A DNA stretch of 64,000 bases, from the NCBI RefSeq assembly GCF_008312935.1, contig NZ_VSZO01000079.1:62001-126000 (forward strand), read 5' to 3'. Both the position numbers and the translations under genes were made by a program. The notes below the pieces were generated by a model that worked only from the letters and a program-made list of their open reading frames with translations, did no database searches and was not told where the DNA came from. The stretch comes from Roseiconus lacunae. GTDB lineage: Bacteria > Planctomycetota > Planctomycetia > Pirellulales > Pirellulaceae. This document shows, piece by piece, positions 19,431 through 27,975 of this stretch. The first letter of the stretch is position 1, and every line of letters starts with the position of its first letter.

Positions 19431-20502
19431 CATTTGAATCCGGGCGATCCAGCCAATCAATTTCAGAGAAAGCGATGACTTCGACCGCGTCTTGCCTGCT
19501 TTGCGCGACAGTTCCGATCAGCTTTGTTGGCAATTGGTCTTGTTCGGCAAGTCTTTTCAGATCAGCGATCGGACTCAAGAAAAATGCCGTGCTGCACGCC
19601 TCTGCATCGGTCGCCGAGTTTGCAATCGCGGTCAAAGAAAGCATTTCGCCGGCCGGATACCCGGTCCGCGGATCAATGACATGCCCATAGCGACGCCCCC
19701 GATGATGGAAAAATTGCTTGCCAGACCCACTGGTGGAGAGCGACTCGTCGACCAAACGTAATCCGGCCAATCGAACGCGGGGTTTGGAAGGATGCGCCAA
19801 CCCAACGGCCCATCCCGTTCGTTCGCTTCGTTCGGTCGCCAGTTGATGCGATTGGGGGGCTTGTTGGGATTTTGCCTCGGGCTTGGTTGAAGATGTTTTG
19901 TCTCGCGGTGGCAACAAGTCACCCGTCGGAGGCAACGGGAATTGATCTCCGCGAGCCAACACGCTGCTTCCGCCACCGTGGATCAGAAAGTTCTTTAGTC
20001 CCGCTTGGGAAAGACTGTCGGCCAAGCAGTCGAGCGCAAACCCTTTGCCAATCGCCCCCAAGTTGATCTCCATCGACGGGCGATCAAAACGGACGGCGCA
20101 GTCATCCTCACGAAGCCTGACGGCATCGTAACCGACGGCGCTGAGCGCGCTATGTACTTGATCCGCCGAAGGTTTTTTGCCCTGACGATCAAGAAACCCC
20201 CAGGCCCGGACCAGTGGACCTGCGGTGATGTCGAACGCTCCTTCGGTGACATCGCTCCAGCCGAGCGAGCGTTGTAACAACCGGAACGTCGCCGGCGAAA
20301 CGTTCACCCATCGGTCGGACGCGTTCCGGTTGATCCGCGAGATCTCGCTATCTGGCTTGTAGACCGACAGCGTCGCTTCGATCTCGTCGAGGCATTCCAG
20401 GGCGGTAAAGGCTGCGTCAATTCGGGGGGCGTCGCTGGGCGGTAGCATCACCACGAACTCACAAGCCATCGCGCGGTGAGTGAGTGTTGTCAGCATGAGC
20501 AA
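19426..20502 (-). CDS. apbE: FAD:protein FMN transferase
   Basis: 358 residues of the ApbE family, which attaches FMN from FAD to a Ser/Thr of target proteins such as RnfG or NqrC. Readable motifs: N-terminal MACEFVVMLP, LSVYKPDSEISRIN, EINLGAIGKGFALDCLAD (the conserved GxIxKG segment), FLIHGGGSSVLARG, and YGHVIDPRTGYPAG. About 40 residues of polar insertion (KTSSTKPEAKSQQAPQSHQL) sit in the middle. There is no lipobox, so it may be cytoplasmic or use another export route. The intergenic repeat overlaps its stop codon. Confidence 0.92.
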   Translation of the reverse strand: MLMLTTLTHRAMACEFVVMLPPSDAPRIDAAFTALECLDEIEATLSVYKPDSEISRINRNASDRWVNVSPATFRLLQRSLGWSDVTEGAFDITAGPLVRAWGFLDRQGKKPSADQVHSALSAVGYDAVRLREDDCAVRFDRPSMEINLGAIGKGFALDCLADSLSQAGLKNFLIHGGGSSVLARGDQFPLPPTGDLLPPRDKTSSTKPEAKSQQAPQSHQLATERSERTGWAVGLAHPSKPRVRLAGLRLVDESLSTSGSGKQFFHHRGRRYGHVIDPRTGYPAGEMLSLTAIANSATDAEACSTAFFLSPIADLKRLAEQDQLPTKLIGTVAQSRQDAVEVIAFSEIDWLDRPDSNA

Positions 20503-20722
20503 GAAAAAAATTTTGAAAAAGATTCGAGAACCCAGCGGCGATTTGGCGTCTCCTAGACACCGAAAGCGGAATTAGAACGCTGTACACCGGGTTTTTCGCA
20601 GTCTTCGCCAACTCTGGAAGCAGAATGATTAGTTCGGCAGACAAGGGTTGCCAAAATACTTTTGATCCAGCACAATCTCGCCTCAAGGGTAAGCATCAGT
20701 CTTACCGAAAGCCGAAGGTAAC

Positions 20723-20811
20723 GGAGCGGTGGCTGAGTGGTCGAAAGCGCCGGTTTGCTAAATCGGTGAACCGGGAAACTGGTTCCGCAGGTTCGAATCC
20801 TGTCCGCTCCG
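20723..20811 (+). tRNA. tRNA-Ser (anticodon GCT)
   Basis: The acceptor stem GGAGCGG pairs with CCGCTCC. The anticodon stem-loop is CCGGT-TTGCTAA-ATCGG with anticodon GCT. A long variable arm and a TTCGAATCC T-loop are present, 89 bases with a discriminator G; CCA is not encoded. The long variable arm is diagnostic for class II tRNA-Ser. Confidence 0.96.
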
Positions 20812-21001
20812 CTTGACCGACCACTGTTGTTCGAAGTCCATCGAACGGCAAGTCGAGTCAGCGTTGTCCTTCGGAAAAAAATTTGGCCCGGGCACCTGTT
20901 GCTCTGCCACGCCGTTAACGGTTTGGCAAAGGAACGGTCATCGAAAGATGACGTGGAGCATTGATTGTTCCAGGGTGATCGCGATTGCCTTTCATTCAAA
21001 C

Positions 21002-21074
21002 GAGAGTGTAGCTCAGTCGGTAGAGCATTCGACTTTTAATCGAATGGTCCTGGGTTCAAGTCCCAGCACTCTCA
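21002..21074 (+). tRNA. tRNA-Lys (anticodon TTT)
   Basis: The acceptor stem GAGAGTG pairs with CACTCTC. The D arm is GCTCAGTCGGTAGAGC, the anticodon loop CTTTTAA (TTT), and the T arm CTGGGTTCAAGTCCCAG; 73 bases with discriminator A and no encoded CCA. It lies 190 bases after the tRNA-Ser on the same strand and may share its transcript. Confidence 0.97.
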
Positions 21075-21223
21075 CTTTGATTTCGTCCGGTAAATTACGG
21101 TGCGATGGGATCCCGGCGACGCCTCGTCGGTGCGGCACTTCGAGTTTTCCAAGCGGGTATATAACCGCTTGGCGACTTGGTGATTCGCCGTTCTTCTTCC
21201 CTCTAATCACGCACCAAACTTGG

Positions 21224-21311
21224 GGCTTCGTCAGCCCCGTTGGTAGTGCAGGTATTGGCCTCTAATCTAAACCAATTCACTACAACTTGAGTTGAATAAC
21301 CTGACGAAGCC
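21224..21311. repeat. 11-bp inverted repeat flanking 66 bases
   Basis: GGCTTCGTCAG at 21224-21234 is perfectly complementary to CTGACGAAGCC at 21301-21311. The enclosed 66 bases have no obvious inner stem. It could be a miniature element or a long-range hairpin between the tRNA pair and the convergent gene. The arm sequence partly resembles the TGACGAAGC end of the larger repeat family. Confidence 0.5.
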
Positions 21312-21331
21312 GAAGGATGGAATCAAACGAT

Positions 21332-21787
21332 TCATCCTTTGATTGTCTCTCCGTCGTGCTCTTCGCGCGCACGTTCTCTTTGCCGGCATTCGCCGTCATT
21401 CTCGGCTGAGCACACTTTTCTGGAACGGCCTTGTGTCGCTCGCATCAGCCACCGTGACGGAAAAAGATTCCATTCGGTGTTCCTCTTGAGTCGAACATCG
21501 ATTGGGATCCAAGTCGAAACATTGCAGCCAAGGATCTCACAAAGCATTCCTGATTCGAGAGCTGACTCGAAGAGTTCGAGCACTAATTCCGCGTCGGCCA
21601 AGTCTTCGCTTTCGTATTGAGTCGACCAGTATGTTCCACCGCTTCGCCAGAAAAACCACTGCACCTGCACGCGATGTGTGGTCGTATAAAGCGGCACGGA
21701 AACTTGGGCCTGAGCTTGGTTCTGGGATGCAGTACCAAATGTCACCAGGAAGGCGATGATGGGCAAAAGTCGTTTGACAGGCGACAT
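21332..21787 (-). CDS. Exported hypothetical protein
   Basis: 151 residues from ATG 21787, which gives a standard signal peptide (VKRLLPIIAFLVTFGTASQN then QAQA). The mature part begins VSVPLYTTTHRVQVQWFFW and has a Cys pair (LCEILGC) and a charged C-terminus. The longer frame to 21883 would overlap the neighbouring membrane protein gene. No family recognised. Probably periplasmic. Confidence 0.55.
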   Translation of the reverse strand: MSPVKRLLPIIAFLVTFGTASQNQAQAQVSVPLYTTTHRVQVQWFFWRSGGTYWSTQYESEDLADAELVLELFESALESGMLCEILGCNVSTWIPIDVRLKRNTEWNLFPSRWLMRATQGRSRKVCSAENDGECRQRERAREEHDGETIKG

Positions 21788-21869
21788 GGTTCGATCCCTT
21801 CGTGCGATGGGTGGGGTGAAGTCAGTTTCAATACCCACCAAGCGGACCGAATTGAAAAGTGTTACTCGG

Positions 21870-22412
21870 CTAGATCCAGCCAAAGAATCGCATCACGATG
21901 AAATTGGTCAATGGGTTTGCGACCGCGCAGATAATCCAACAGACTGCGACCAGAATTCCGGCGACATTAATCCAGTCCGAAGGTGGCGTCTCTGATTCCG
22001 ATGCGCGTATCGTTAGCCAACCGCATATGGCGACACAGGCAGGTACGGATGGCGTCTCGGCGATCGAGAGTGTCCAGTAAGTCATGCGAACAAGCGGTGA
22101 ACTGACCGGGGCAAACAGCATTTCCCAGTTCATCGCCATCATGAATACGCTTGCAGCGGTGATGGACAAGACTGCAAGTCGGCCCGGTGATCGAACGGAA
22201 ACCGGCATGGGCTGTCGGTCCTTGAGGACCAACGCACCCAATGTCCATGTAATGGTGCAGAGAGTTAGCAAGATCAATAGGCGTATTTCAAAGACCTTTG
22301 CAAGCGTACCTCTGGGCCCGATTGGCATCGATTGAATCCAACGATGTAAAGCTAACGCAATCGCGATGCTCGTGGTTAAATACAAAGCATCGACGATTCG
22401 AAAGCGACGCAT
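21870..22412 (-). CDS. Small integral membrane protein
   Basis: 180 residues with about five predicted membrane helices (YLTTSIAIALAL; LLILLTLCTITWTLGALVL; LAVLSITAASVFMMAM; ACVAICGWLTI; VAGILVAVCWIICAVA). No known family. It lies just upstream of the exported protein at 21332-21787 on the same strand, so the two may form an operon. Confidence 0.55.
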   Translation of the reverse strand: MRRFRIVDALYLTTSIAIALALHRWIQSMPIGPRGTLAKVFEIRLLILLTLCTITWTLGALVLKDRQPMPVSVRSPGRLAVLSITAASVFMMAMNWEMLFAPVSSPLVRMTYWTLSIAETPSVPACVAICGWLTIRASESETPPSDWINVAGILVAVCWIICAVANPLTNFIVMRFFGWI

Positions 22413-22560
22413 GGTGGTTCCTGTTCAAAAACCGTGGCAGTAGCAGAATGGTTCAGCGCGAACCAACTCCGCTTCACAAGCTTGCCGTTCATGGTAATGT
22501 CTTTACAGCAAGAGCATGGCTTTTTGAATGTCCAGATTGCAAACTGCGAGTGAGCAAACG

Positions 22561-22932
22561 ATGCCGAGTAAAAAGGAAACCGAACGGGCGATTAGTCAGG
22601 CGATCATTTGTTTTGAGAAGGAGTTCATGGGACGTGGCCCTCTGGAAACGAAATCCTTCATCGTCGAAGACATGGTGCTGGTACGATTGAAAAATGTGCT
22701 TACGCCTGCCGAAATGAAGCTGTCCGAAGCCGAGGATCCACAACGCGGTCGCTATTTGATCAAGCAAATGCGCCAGGAACTGATCGAGCGAGGTCGAGCA
22801 CTACTCGACGCAGCCATCAAGGATATCCTGCACATCGATGTTATCAGCTTGCATACCGACATCAGTTCAAAGACCGGCGAACGCGTCATTGTGTTCACGC
22901 TCAGTGAAAAGCCCGTCTTTTCCGGCACGTAA
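22561..22932 (+). CDS. mpsC: MpsC-family (DUF2294) protein
   Basis: 123 residues from ATG 22561. DUF2294 features: AISQAIICFEKEFMGRGP at the N-terminus, IVEDMVLVRLKNVLTPAE, LIKQMRQELIERGR, and a VISLHTDISSKTGERVIVFT end. This family is the third component (MpsC) of the MpsABC system known from Staphylococcus aureus, where MpsA and MpsB correspond to DabB and DabA, a bicarbonate/CO2 uptake system. The dabB-dabA pair follows 565 bases downstream on the same strand, which supports the assignment. It is soluble and cytoplasmic; its biochemical role is unclear. Confidence 0.82.
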   Translation: MPSKKETERAISQAIICFEKEFMGRGPLETKSFIVEDMVLVRLKNVLTPAEMKLSEAEDPQRGRYLIKQMRQELIERGRALLDAAIKDILHIDVISLHTDISSKTGERVIVFTLSEKPVFSGT

Positions 22933-23078
22933 TTGGTTTGGTCCTCTAGCCTTGTGGTGATCATGTACCAGTTGTCTGGCGCAAGCTTGAGATCTGCGAT
23001 AACGCGAACATTGGCGGAGTCGTGTACCGCGACTTGCCCGACTCGATTGCCAAAGGTCGAAATTTGCCGAAAACTCGC

Positions 23079-23107
23079 TTGACGTTTTCTCAAGCTGGCG
23101 CTAGTAT
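23079..23107 (+). promoter_or_regulatory. Sigma-70-type promoter upstream of tandem RNA units
   Basis: TTGACG at 23079-23084 and TAGTAT at 23102-23107 with a 17-base spacer, near consensus. A start near 23114 would give an RNA of about 135 bases ending at the first terminator. Confidence 0.6.
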
Positions 23108-23113
23108 CCACCG

Positions 23114-23250
23114 ATGGAATGAAACACACGAGCTCTTGGATTTACATGAATCCGGAGACGTGGTTTCGACCGCTAGGTTTCGTTTCCCCGAACAACGTGT
23201 CGGGGTGAAAAAGCCGGACGACTGCCAACCGCAGTCGTCCGGCTTTTTTT
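23114..23250 (+). ncRNA. Candidate structured leader or small RNA 1 before dabB
   Basis: Lies between a near-consensus promoter and an intrinsic terminator, with no credible coding frame. Order of elements: AAACACAC (23122-23129), a small hairpin GGATT/AATCC, GACCGCT (23168-23174), a hairpin CCCCG/CGGGG (23186-23205), then the terminator. The same order, minus the small hairpin, recurs in unit 2 downstream. It could be a small RNA, an attenuator or a ligand-sensing leader for the carbon-uptake genes. I do not match it to a known riboswitch class. Confidence 0.45.
23208..23250 (+). terminator. Strong intrinsic terminator 1
   Basis: An 18-bp perfect stem (23208-23225 with 23231-23248), loop CAACC, with the T run ending at 23250. 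The core AAGCCGGA/TCCGGCTT is shared with terminator 2. Confidence 0.92.
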
Positions 23251-23287
23251 GTGCCTTCACCCAACCCGTTGCCACATTCGCCCGTGG

Positions 23288-23315
23288 TTGACGAGGGCTC
23301 CCGAGATCATATGGG
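23288..23315 (+). promoter_or_regulatory. Possible promoter for RNA unit 2
   Basis: TTGACG at 23288-23293 (the same -35 as the first promoter) with a weak TATGGG at 23310-23315, spacer 16. The -10 is poor, so this is tentative. Confidence 0.3.
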
Positions 23316-23316
23316 C

Positions 23317-23439
23317 GGGCACGTGCCTGCTTGAACAAAACACACTGACAGAGACCGCTCAGCCACCACGGACAGCATGCGCCGTGGGGACAAGCCGGAT
23401 TCGGAGCACGATTGAAGTGTTCCGCATCCGGCTTTTTTT
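23317..23439 (+). ncRNA. Candidate structured leader or small RNA 2 before dabB
   Basis: Parallels unit 1: AAAACACAC (23337-23345), GACCGCT (23353-23359), a hairpin CCACGG/CCGTGG (23366-23387), then a terminator with the same outer stem. The sequences between the shared blocks differ while the stems are kept, suggesting an ancient duplication under structural constraint. The dabB start is 59 bases beyond the terminator, so read-through control of dabB is possible. Confidence 0.45.
23392..23439 (+). terminator. Intrinsic terminator 2, just upstream of dabB
   Basis: The stem AAGCCGGAT-CGGA-CAC pairs with GTG-TCCG-ATCCGGCTT with two single-base mismatches, loop GATTGAA, followed by seven T. It sits between mpsC and dabB in the same direction, so it must be bypassed or regulated, or dabB has a promoter inside the remaining 59 bases. 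Confidence 0.88.
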
Positions 23440-23497
23440 ATGGGATCTGCAACCACATCGATCACCACCCGAGCTTCCAAACTTGAGGAGAACATCC

Positions 23498-25102
23498 GTG
23501 CTAGAAATTCCTGAGGCAGTGATTGCCATCCCAATCGCATGTCTATTCGCTTTGGCCGCGCTGCCGCCCTCCTGGTCAAACAATCATGTGCTGCTGGTGC
23601 GGCGGTCGGTGACGATGATCCTCGCGATTCAAACCGTAGCCGCGCTAATGGTCTTGGTCAAAAGCTATTTTTTCGGTCCGGTTGCGATCAAGAGTTCAGC
23701 AGTAAGTCTTTCAGGGGCAGCGCCAATCGACCCAGCGATTATCGAACTGTCTGCGTATCTTGACGGTGTTTCATGTTTGATGTTTTTGATGGTCAGCCTT
23801 GTCGGGTTTGTCGTCAGTCGTTTTTCGATCCGTTACCTCGACGGTGAAGCAACACAAGGTCGCTACTTTCGTTGGCTGGGATTCACGATCGCGGCGGTCA
23901 GCACGATGACGATTTCGGGCAATCTGCTGATGTTTTTTGCCGCTTGGGTCATGACCAGTTTTGGCTTGCACCAATTGCTCCTGCATTACCGACATCGAGC
24001 GGCGGCCCATCGAGCGGCATGGACGAAATTCACGATCAGCCGTATCGGGGACGCATTTCTTGTCGCGGCCTTAATCGTAACGTTTCAGTCGTTCGGGACG
24101 TTCGACTTTGTCACGTTATTCGAAAGGGCGGCGGAGATCGCCGACGGAGGCCGGGTGACGGTAAACCAGATGGCAATCGGTTGGCTAATTGTTTTCGGTG
24201 CGATGACCAAGTCGGCTCAATTTCCGTTTCATACCTGGCTCCCCAATACGATGGAAACGCCGACTCCCGTTTCGGCGCTGATGCATGCGGGGATTGTTAA
24301 TGCCGGAGGTTACTTGGTCGTCAGGACGGGATCGTTGGTCACGCTCGCACCCACTGCTCTCGCGGTACTTGCGGCGATCGGAGCCTTCACGGCATGCTTT
24401 GGCGCGATCGTGATGATAACGCAGCCTAGCATCAAGCGTGCGTTGGCATATTCGACGATCGCCCAAATGGGCTTCATGATGCTGCAGTGTGGATTGGGAG
24501 CGTTTGCCGCGGCAATGCTACACATCGTAGCCCACTCGTTTTACAAAGCTTATGCCTTTTTGAATTCGGGCAGCGTGATCGCCGAAAGCCGATCGCTGGA
24601 TGGAACCGCTCAACACGTTGCTCAGTCGACCGAACGACGGTGGGCCGTGCCCGTGGCGTTTGCTCTCTCGGCGATCAGTCTGGCTTGCGTACTCGCGATC
24701 TTGGGGATTGATATCACGGCGAAGGTCGGCGGATTAACGTTCGCACTGATTATCTGCCTAGCACTCACGACATGGGGATGGCGGTTGCTGCAATCACCCC
24801 AACGCAATCTCTGGTGGGTGGCGACGTTCGGCATTCCGATGCTGTGTTTGCTCTACGGAACCAGCTACGCCGGGATCAGCATGATTGTCGCAGGGGCGAT
24901 TCCAACCGTAAGTGGGACGGCATGGACGACGATCTTAGTCGTCGATGTGGCACTCGCGTTTTGCCTGCTCTTCATGCTGCATGCGGCACTGCGAAATGAT
25001 CGCAGCCCAATTTGGTTGGAATCCCTTCGGATCCACGCGGCAAATGAATTCTACATCGATGTGATTTACCGGCGTGTGTTCGGATCACTCGCCAAGTCCT
25101 GA
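23498..25102 (+). CDS. dabB: DAB inorganic-carbon transporter, membrane subunit
   Basis: 534 residues from GTG 23498, preceded by GAGGAG at a good distance; the frame is open upstream only through the terminators. A 12-14 helix protein of the NADH-quinone oxidoreductase chain 5/MrpA family, with the proton-channel signature KSAQFPFHTWLPNTMETPTP and ALMHAGIVNAGGYLV. DabB (MpsA) is thought to couple cation flow to CO2 hydration by DabA, giving energised bicarbonate accumulation. It is followed by dabA 64 bases later. Confidence 0.92.
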   Translation: MLEIPEAVIAIPIACLFALAALPPSWSNNHVLLVRRSVTMILAIQTVAALMVLVKSYFFGPVAIKSSAVSLSGAAPIDPAIIELSAYLDGVSCLMFLMVSLVGFVVSRFSIRYLDGEATQGRYFRWLGFTIAAVSTMTISGNLLMFFAAWVMTSFGLHQLLLHYRHRAAAHRAAWTKFTISRIGDAFLVAALIVTFQSFGTFDFVTLFERAAEIADGGRVTVNQMAIGWLIVFGAMTKSAQFPFHTWLPNTMETPTPVSALMHAGIVNAGGYLVVRTGSLVTLAPTALAVLAAIGAFTACFGAIVMITQPSIKRALAYSTIAQMGFMMLQCGLGAFAAAMLHIVAHSFYKAYAFLNSGSVIAESRSLDGTAQHVAQSTERRWAVPVAFALSAISLACVLAILGIDITAKVGGLTFALIICLALTTWGWRLLQSPQRNLWWVATFGIPMLCLLYGTSYAGISMIVAGAIPTVSGTAWTTILVVDVALAFCLLFMLHAALRNDRSPIWLESLRIHAANEFYIDVIYRRVFGSLAKS

Positions 25103-25166
25103 CTCATCCGTTCGAAACTCGTCAACGATTCGCACTCCCGACACGCCGAACAATCGGAACACTTTC

Positions 25167-27827
25167 ATGCCCTCTGAAGATATGTCTCAAATCCAACAAG
25201 CTTTGCACTCACAGTCAGCCTCTGCGGTGCCAACCGACAACGCTGGCACGTCGATGGTGTCCGCAAAAATCATGACCACCATTGAACGCGTTCGTGACCG
25301 GATCTCTCCCGTGTGGCCGCTGCGAGACTACGTCGCCGTGAATCCGTATGCGGGATTTTCCGATCAAGGATTCTTGCAAGTCCGGGAGACATTGCGAACG
25401 TTATCGGACTTGGAATTGCTGATGCCGGTCGATTATTACCGCAGTCAATTCCAAGATGGTGCGATCGCTCGAACGGATATTTCCAATGCGGTCGACGAAT
25501 TGGTCGCAGATGGGGTCGAAGGTGCCGAACGCATCGATGTGAATCAGGTCATCGCATTGCTCCGTGAACGACCCACGCCGGGGCCGACGTCAGATTCAGA
25601 ATTTCGTAGTCTCGGCAACCCAGATCGTACTTTGTATCGATTCGTTGAAACACTCGATCGGCATACCGACTCCGATTGGAGTCGGCTCGTTGATGATGAG
25701 ATTTCTAAGCAATGCGCGACGCACTACGATCAGGGGCAAGCGACGTGGCGAAGTCGCGGACGCGGTTTGCCACTCTATCTGGCTTGGCGAACAGAAAAGC
25801 TTCACGACCGAACTTTCGAATTGATGGGCATCGCCGACTTTCGAAATCTTGTCGGCAGTCTTCCGCATCAGGCTGAAACGGCGATTGAACTGTTGCTCGG
25901 CTTGCTGGGACTCCCCGAATGCTTGTGGGAAGACTATTTACTCTGTGCCGCGTTGGCGATGCCGGGCTGGTCGTCTTGGACTAGTTATCAAAACCGCGAG
26001 GCATGCTTTGCTGGCAGTGAAAGCTCTGATTTTGCCGCCCTACTTGCGATGCAGCTTGCATATGAAGTGGCGTTGTCCAGGCATTTGAACTTTCACATCG
26101 ATTGGAATTCGCTGGCATTGCGTCACCAGGCGAATCGCGCCCGAGCGAAATATCCGACGGACCATGACTTACTTCGTTACGCCTTGCTGCGAGCTTCGGA
26201 GATCGCGTGGCGAAATCGATTACTAGGTCGGTTGCGATGTCCCCTTCGTATCAAGGAGGCCGAGGTTCCATCATTTCAGCCCTTCGATGATACAATCCAT
26301 AGCACGCCACCGGCGACGCCGAAACTCGCCCAGATGGTTTTTTGTATTGACGTTCGATCCGAGCGTATACGACGCAATCTGGAATTGGCCGCGTCCAACA
26401 TCGAAACCTATGGATTCGCAGGCTTCTTCGGACTTCCGATCGAACCCGTCGAGCTAGGTTGTCAGACTGGGGTACCAAATGTTCCGGCTTTGATTGAGCC
26501 TCAGTTCAAAGTCCACAACCACATCCATTCGGATCCCGAAGGTACGAAGGAGGCGACCGAGAAACGCGGTGCTCTTCGCTGGATGCGAAAGGCGTGGAAG
26601 GAGTTTCAGACGTCGGCGATCAGTTCGTTCGCATTTGTCGAGTCGACCGGTTTGTGGTTTGGTCCAAAGCTGATCGCACGAACATTCGGTTGGAATACAC
26701 GCAGCAATTCGCGGTTCGATGGTGTCAAGCGATCTCAACAGACGTTGCTTGCCCCGTCGCTTGAAAGCCTCACCCGTCAGGGGATCTCGCTGGATCAGCA
26801 AGTCGATTTGGCGGAGTCGATTTTGCGTGGGATCGGGATCACCCGCCATTTTGGGAGGTTGGTTGTCCTTTGCGGACATGCATGCCAAGTCGAAAATAAC
26901 CCGCTCCAGGCAGGCCTCGATTGCGGTGCCTGTGGTGGTCATTCCGGTGAACCAAACGCACGTCTGGCTGCCAAACTTTTGAATGATACGAAAGTTCGCG
27001 AAGGACTGGCGGGACGTGGGATTCAGCTGTCCGATCAAACTCACTTTTTGGCCGGGGTGCACAATACCACCACCGATCACATCGAGTATTTCGACCTCGA
27101 TTCGTTGCCGCCTTCTCACACCGACGATTTCGAGTCGGTGGTTGATGCCACTGCAAATGCCACCCGTCAAACACGACGCGATCGACTGCCGCTATTGCCA
27201 GGGCCTAATCCGAATGATTTGGACCGACGAAGCGTTGATTGGTCCGAAGTGCGTCCGGAATGGGGGCTCGCTGGGAACGCCGCATTCATCGTCGCCCCCC
27301 GCTCGCGGACTCGGGGGGGCTCGCTCGATGGCCGATCGTTTTTGCACAGCTACGACTATCGGTCGGATGAAGGTTTTGATGTCCTGGAACAGATCATGAC
27401 GGCCCCAATGGTCGTCGCGAACTGGATCAATCTGCAGTACTACGCCTCGACCGTGGATCCGTTGCATTTTGGCAGTGGCAACAAGACCGTCCATAACGTC
27501 GTCGGACGATTCGGAATCCTTTCGGGGAACGGTGGCGATCTGATGACAGGTTTGCCATGGCAGTCGGTCCATGACGGAACACAGTACCAGCATCATCCCA
27601 TGCGATTGCTCTCCGTGATCGAAGCTCCTTGTGAAGCGATCGACAATGTGATCGCCAAGCATGACACGGTAGCCAACTTGATCCGTCACGGGTGGTTGCA
27701 ACTGGTCGCTTCGACCGAAACCGGGTTTTACCGCTATACCGAAATCGGACGCTGGGAGGCGGTGTGGACCCACGATACGAATCCTGTTGACCGACCTGTC
27801 TGCCAGGACGAAACGCCGACGAACTAG
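25167..27827 (+). CDS. dabA: DAB inorganic-carbon transporter, DabA subunit (DUF2309)
   Basis: 886 residues from ATG 25167; an upstream GTG at 25074 would overlap dabB. The zinc-site residues known from DabA are readable at Cys393/Asp395 (FCIDVRSER) and His571/Cys586 (LCGHACQV and LDCGACGGHSGEPNAR). The two-residue and fifteen-residue gaps match the spacing in characterised DabA proteins. The family hydrates CO2 at a beta-carbonic-anhydrase-like site, vectorially and coupled to DabB. The N-terminal WPLRDYVAVNPYAGFSDQGF is also typical. The neighbour downstream is a carbonic-anhydrase-like protein lacking zinc cysteines. Confidence 0.95.
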   Translation: MPSEDMSQIQQALHSQSASAVPTDNAGTSMVSAKIMTTIERVRDRISPVWPLRDYVAVNPYAGFSDQGFLQVRETLRTLSDLELLMPVDYYRSQFQDGAIARTDISNAVDELVADGVEGAERIDVNQVIALLRERPTPGPTSDSEFRSLGNPDRTLYRFVETLDRHTDSDWSRLVDDEISKQCATHYDQGQATWRSRGRGLPLYLAWRTEKLHDRTFELMGIADFRNLVGSLPHQAETAIELLLGLLGLPECLWEDYLLCAALAMPGWSSWTSYQNREACFAGSESSDFAALLAMQLAYEVALSRHLNFHIDWNSLALRHQANRARAKYPTDHDLLRYALLRASEIAWRNRLLGRLRCPLRIKEAEVPSFQPFDDTIHSTPPATPKLAQMVFCIDVRSERIRRNLELAASNIETYGFAGFFGLPIEPVELGCQTGVPNVPALIEPQFKVHNHIHSDPEGTKEATEKRGALRWMRKAWKEFQTSAISSFAFVESTGLWFGPKLIARTFGWNTRSNSRFDGVKRSQQTLLAPSLESLTRQGISLDQQVDLAESILRGIGITRHFGRLVVLCGHACQVENNPLQAGLDCGACGGHSGEPNARLAAKLLNDTKVREGLAGRGIQLSDQTHFLAGVHNTTTDHIEYFDLDSLPPSHTDDFESVVDATANATRQTRRDRLPLLPGPNPNDLDRRSVDWSEVRPEWGLAGNAAFIVAPRSRTRGGSLDGRSFLHSYDYRSDEGFDVLEQIMTAPMVVANWINLQYYASTVDPLHFGSGNKTVHNVVGRFGILSGNGGDLMTGLPWQSVHDGTQYQHHPMRLLSVIEAPCEAIDNVIAKHDTVANLIRHGWLQLVASTETGFYRYTEIGRWEAVWTHDTNPVDRPVCQDETPTN

Positions 27828-27975
27828 TCGCTTAATGCGGCGATCAGCACGTTGTAATCGATCGAAGGCGTGTTGCCGTTGGTTGGGATTGCCCCGTGGG
27901 GGCTTCGATCGGTTTGGACGATGATCGCCACAAAACCAATCCTTCAAATATCACTTTTGTCTTGGAGATTTTTCG

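Noticed and set aside
20813-21265. Plus-strand frame of 150 codons
   Set aside because: It runs straight through the tRNA-Lys gene.
23114-23439. Known riboswitch class (fluoride, guanidine, SAM/SAH, THF) before dabB
   Set aside because: The conserved core sequences of these classes, as I remember them, are not present; left as unassigned RNA-like units.
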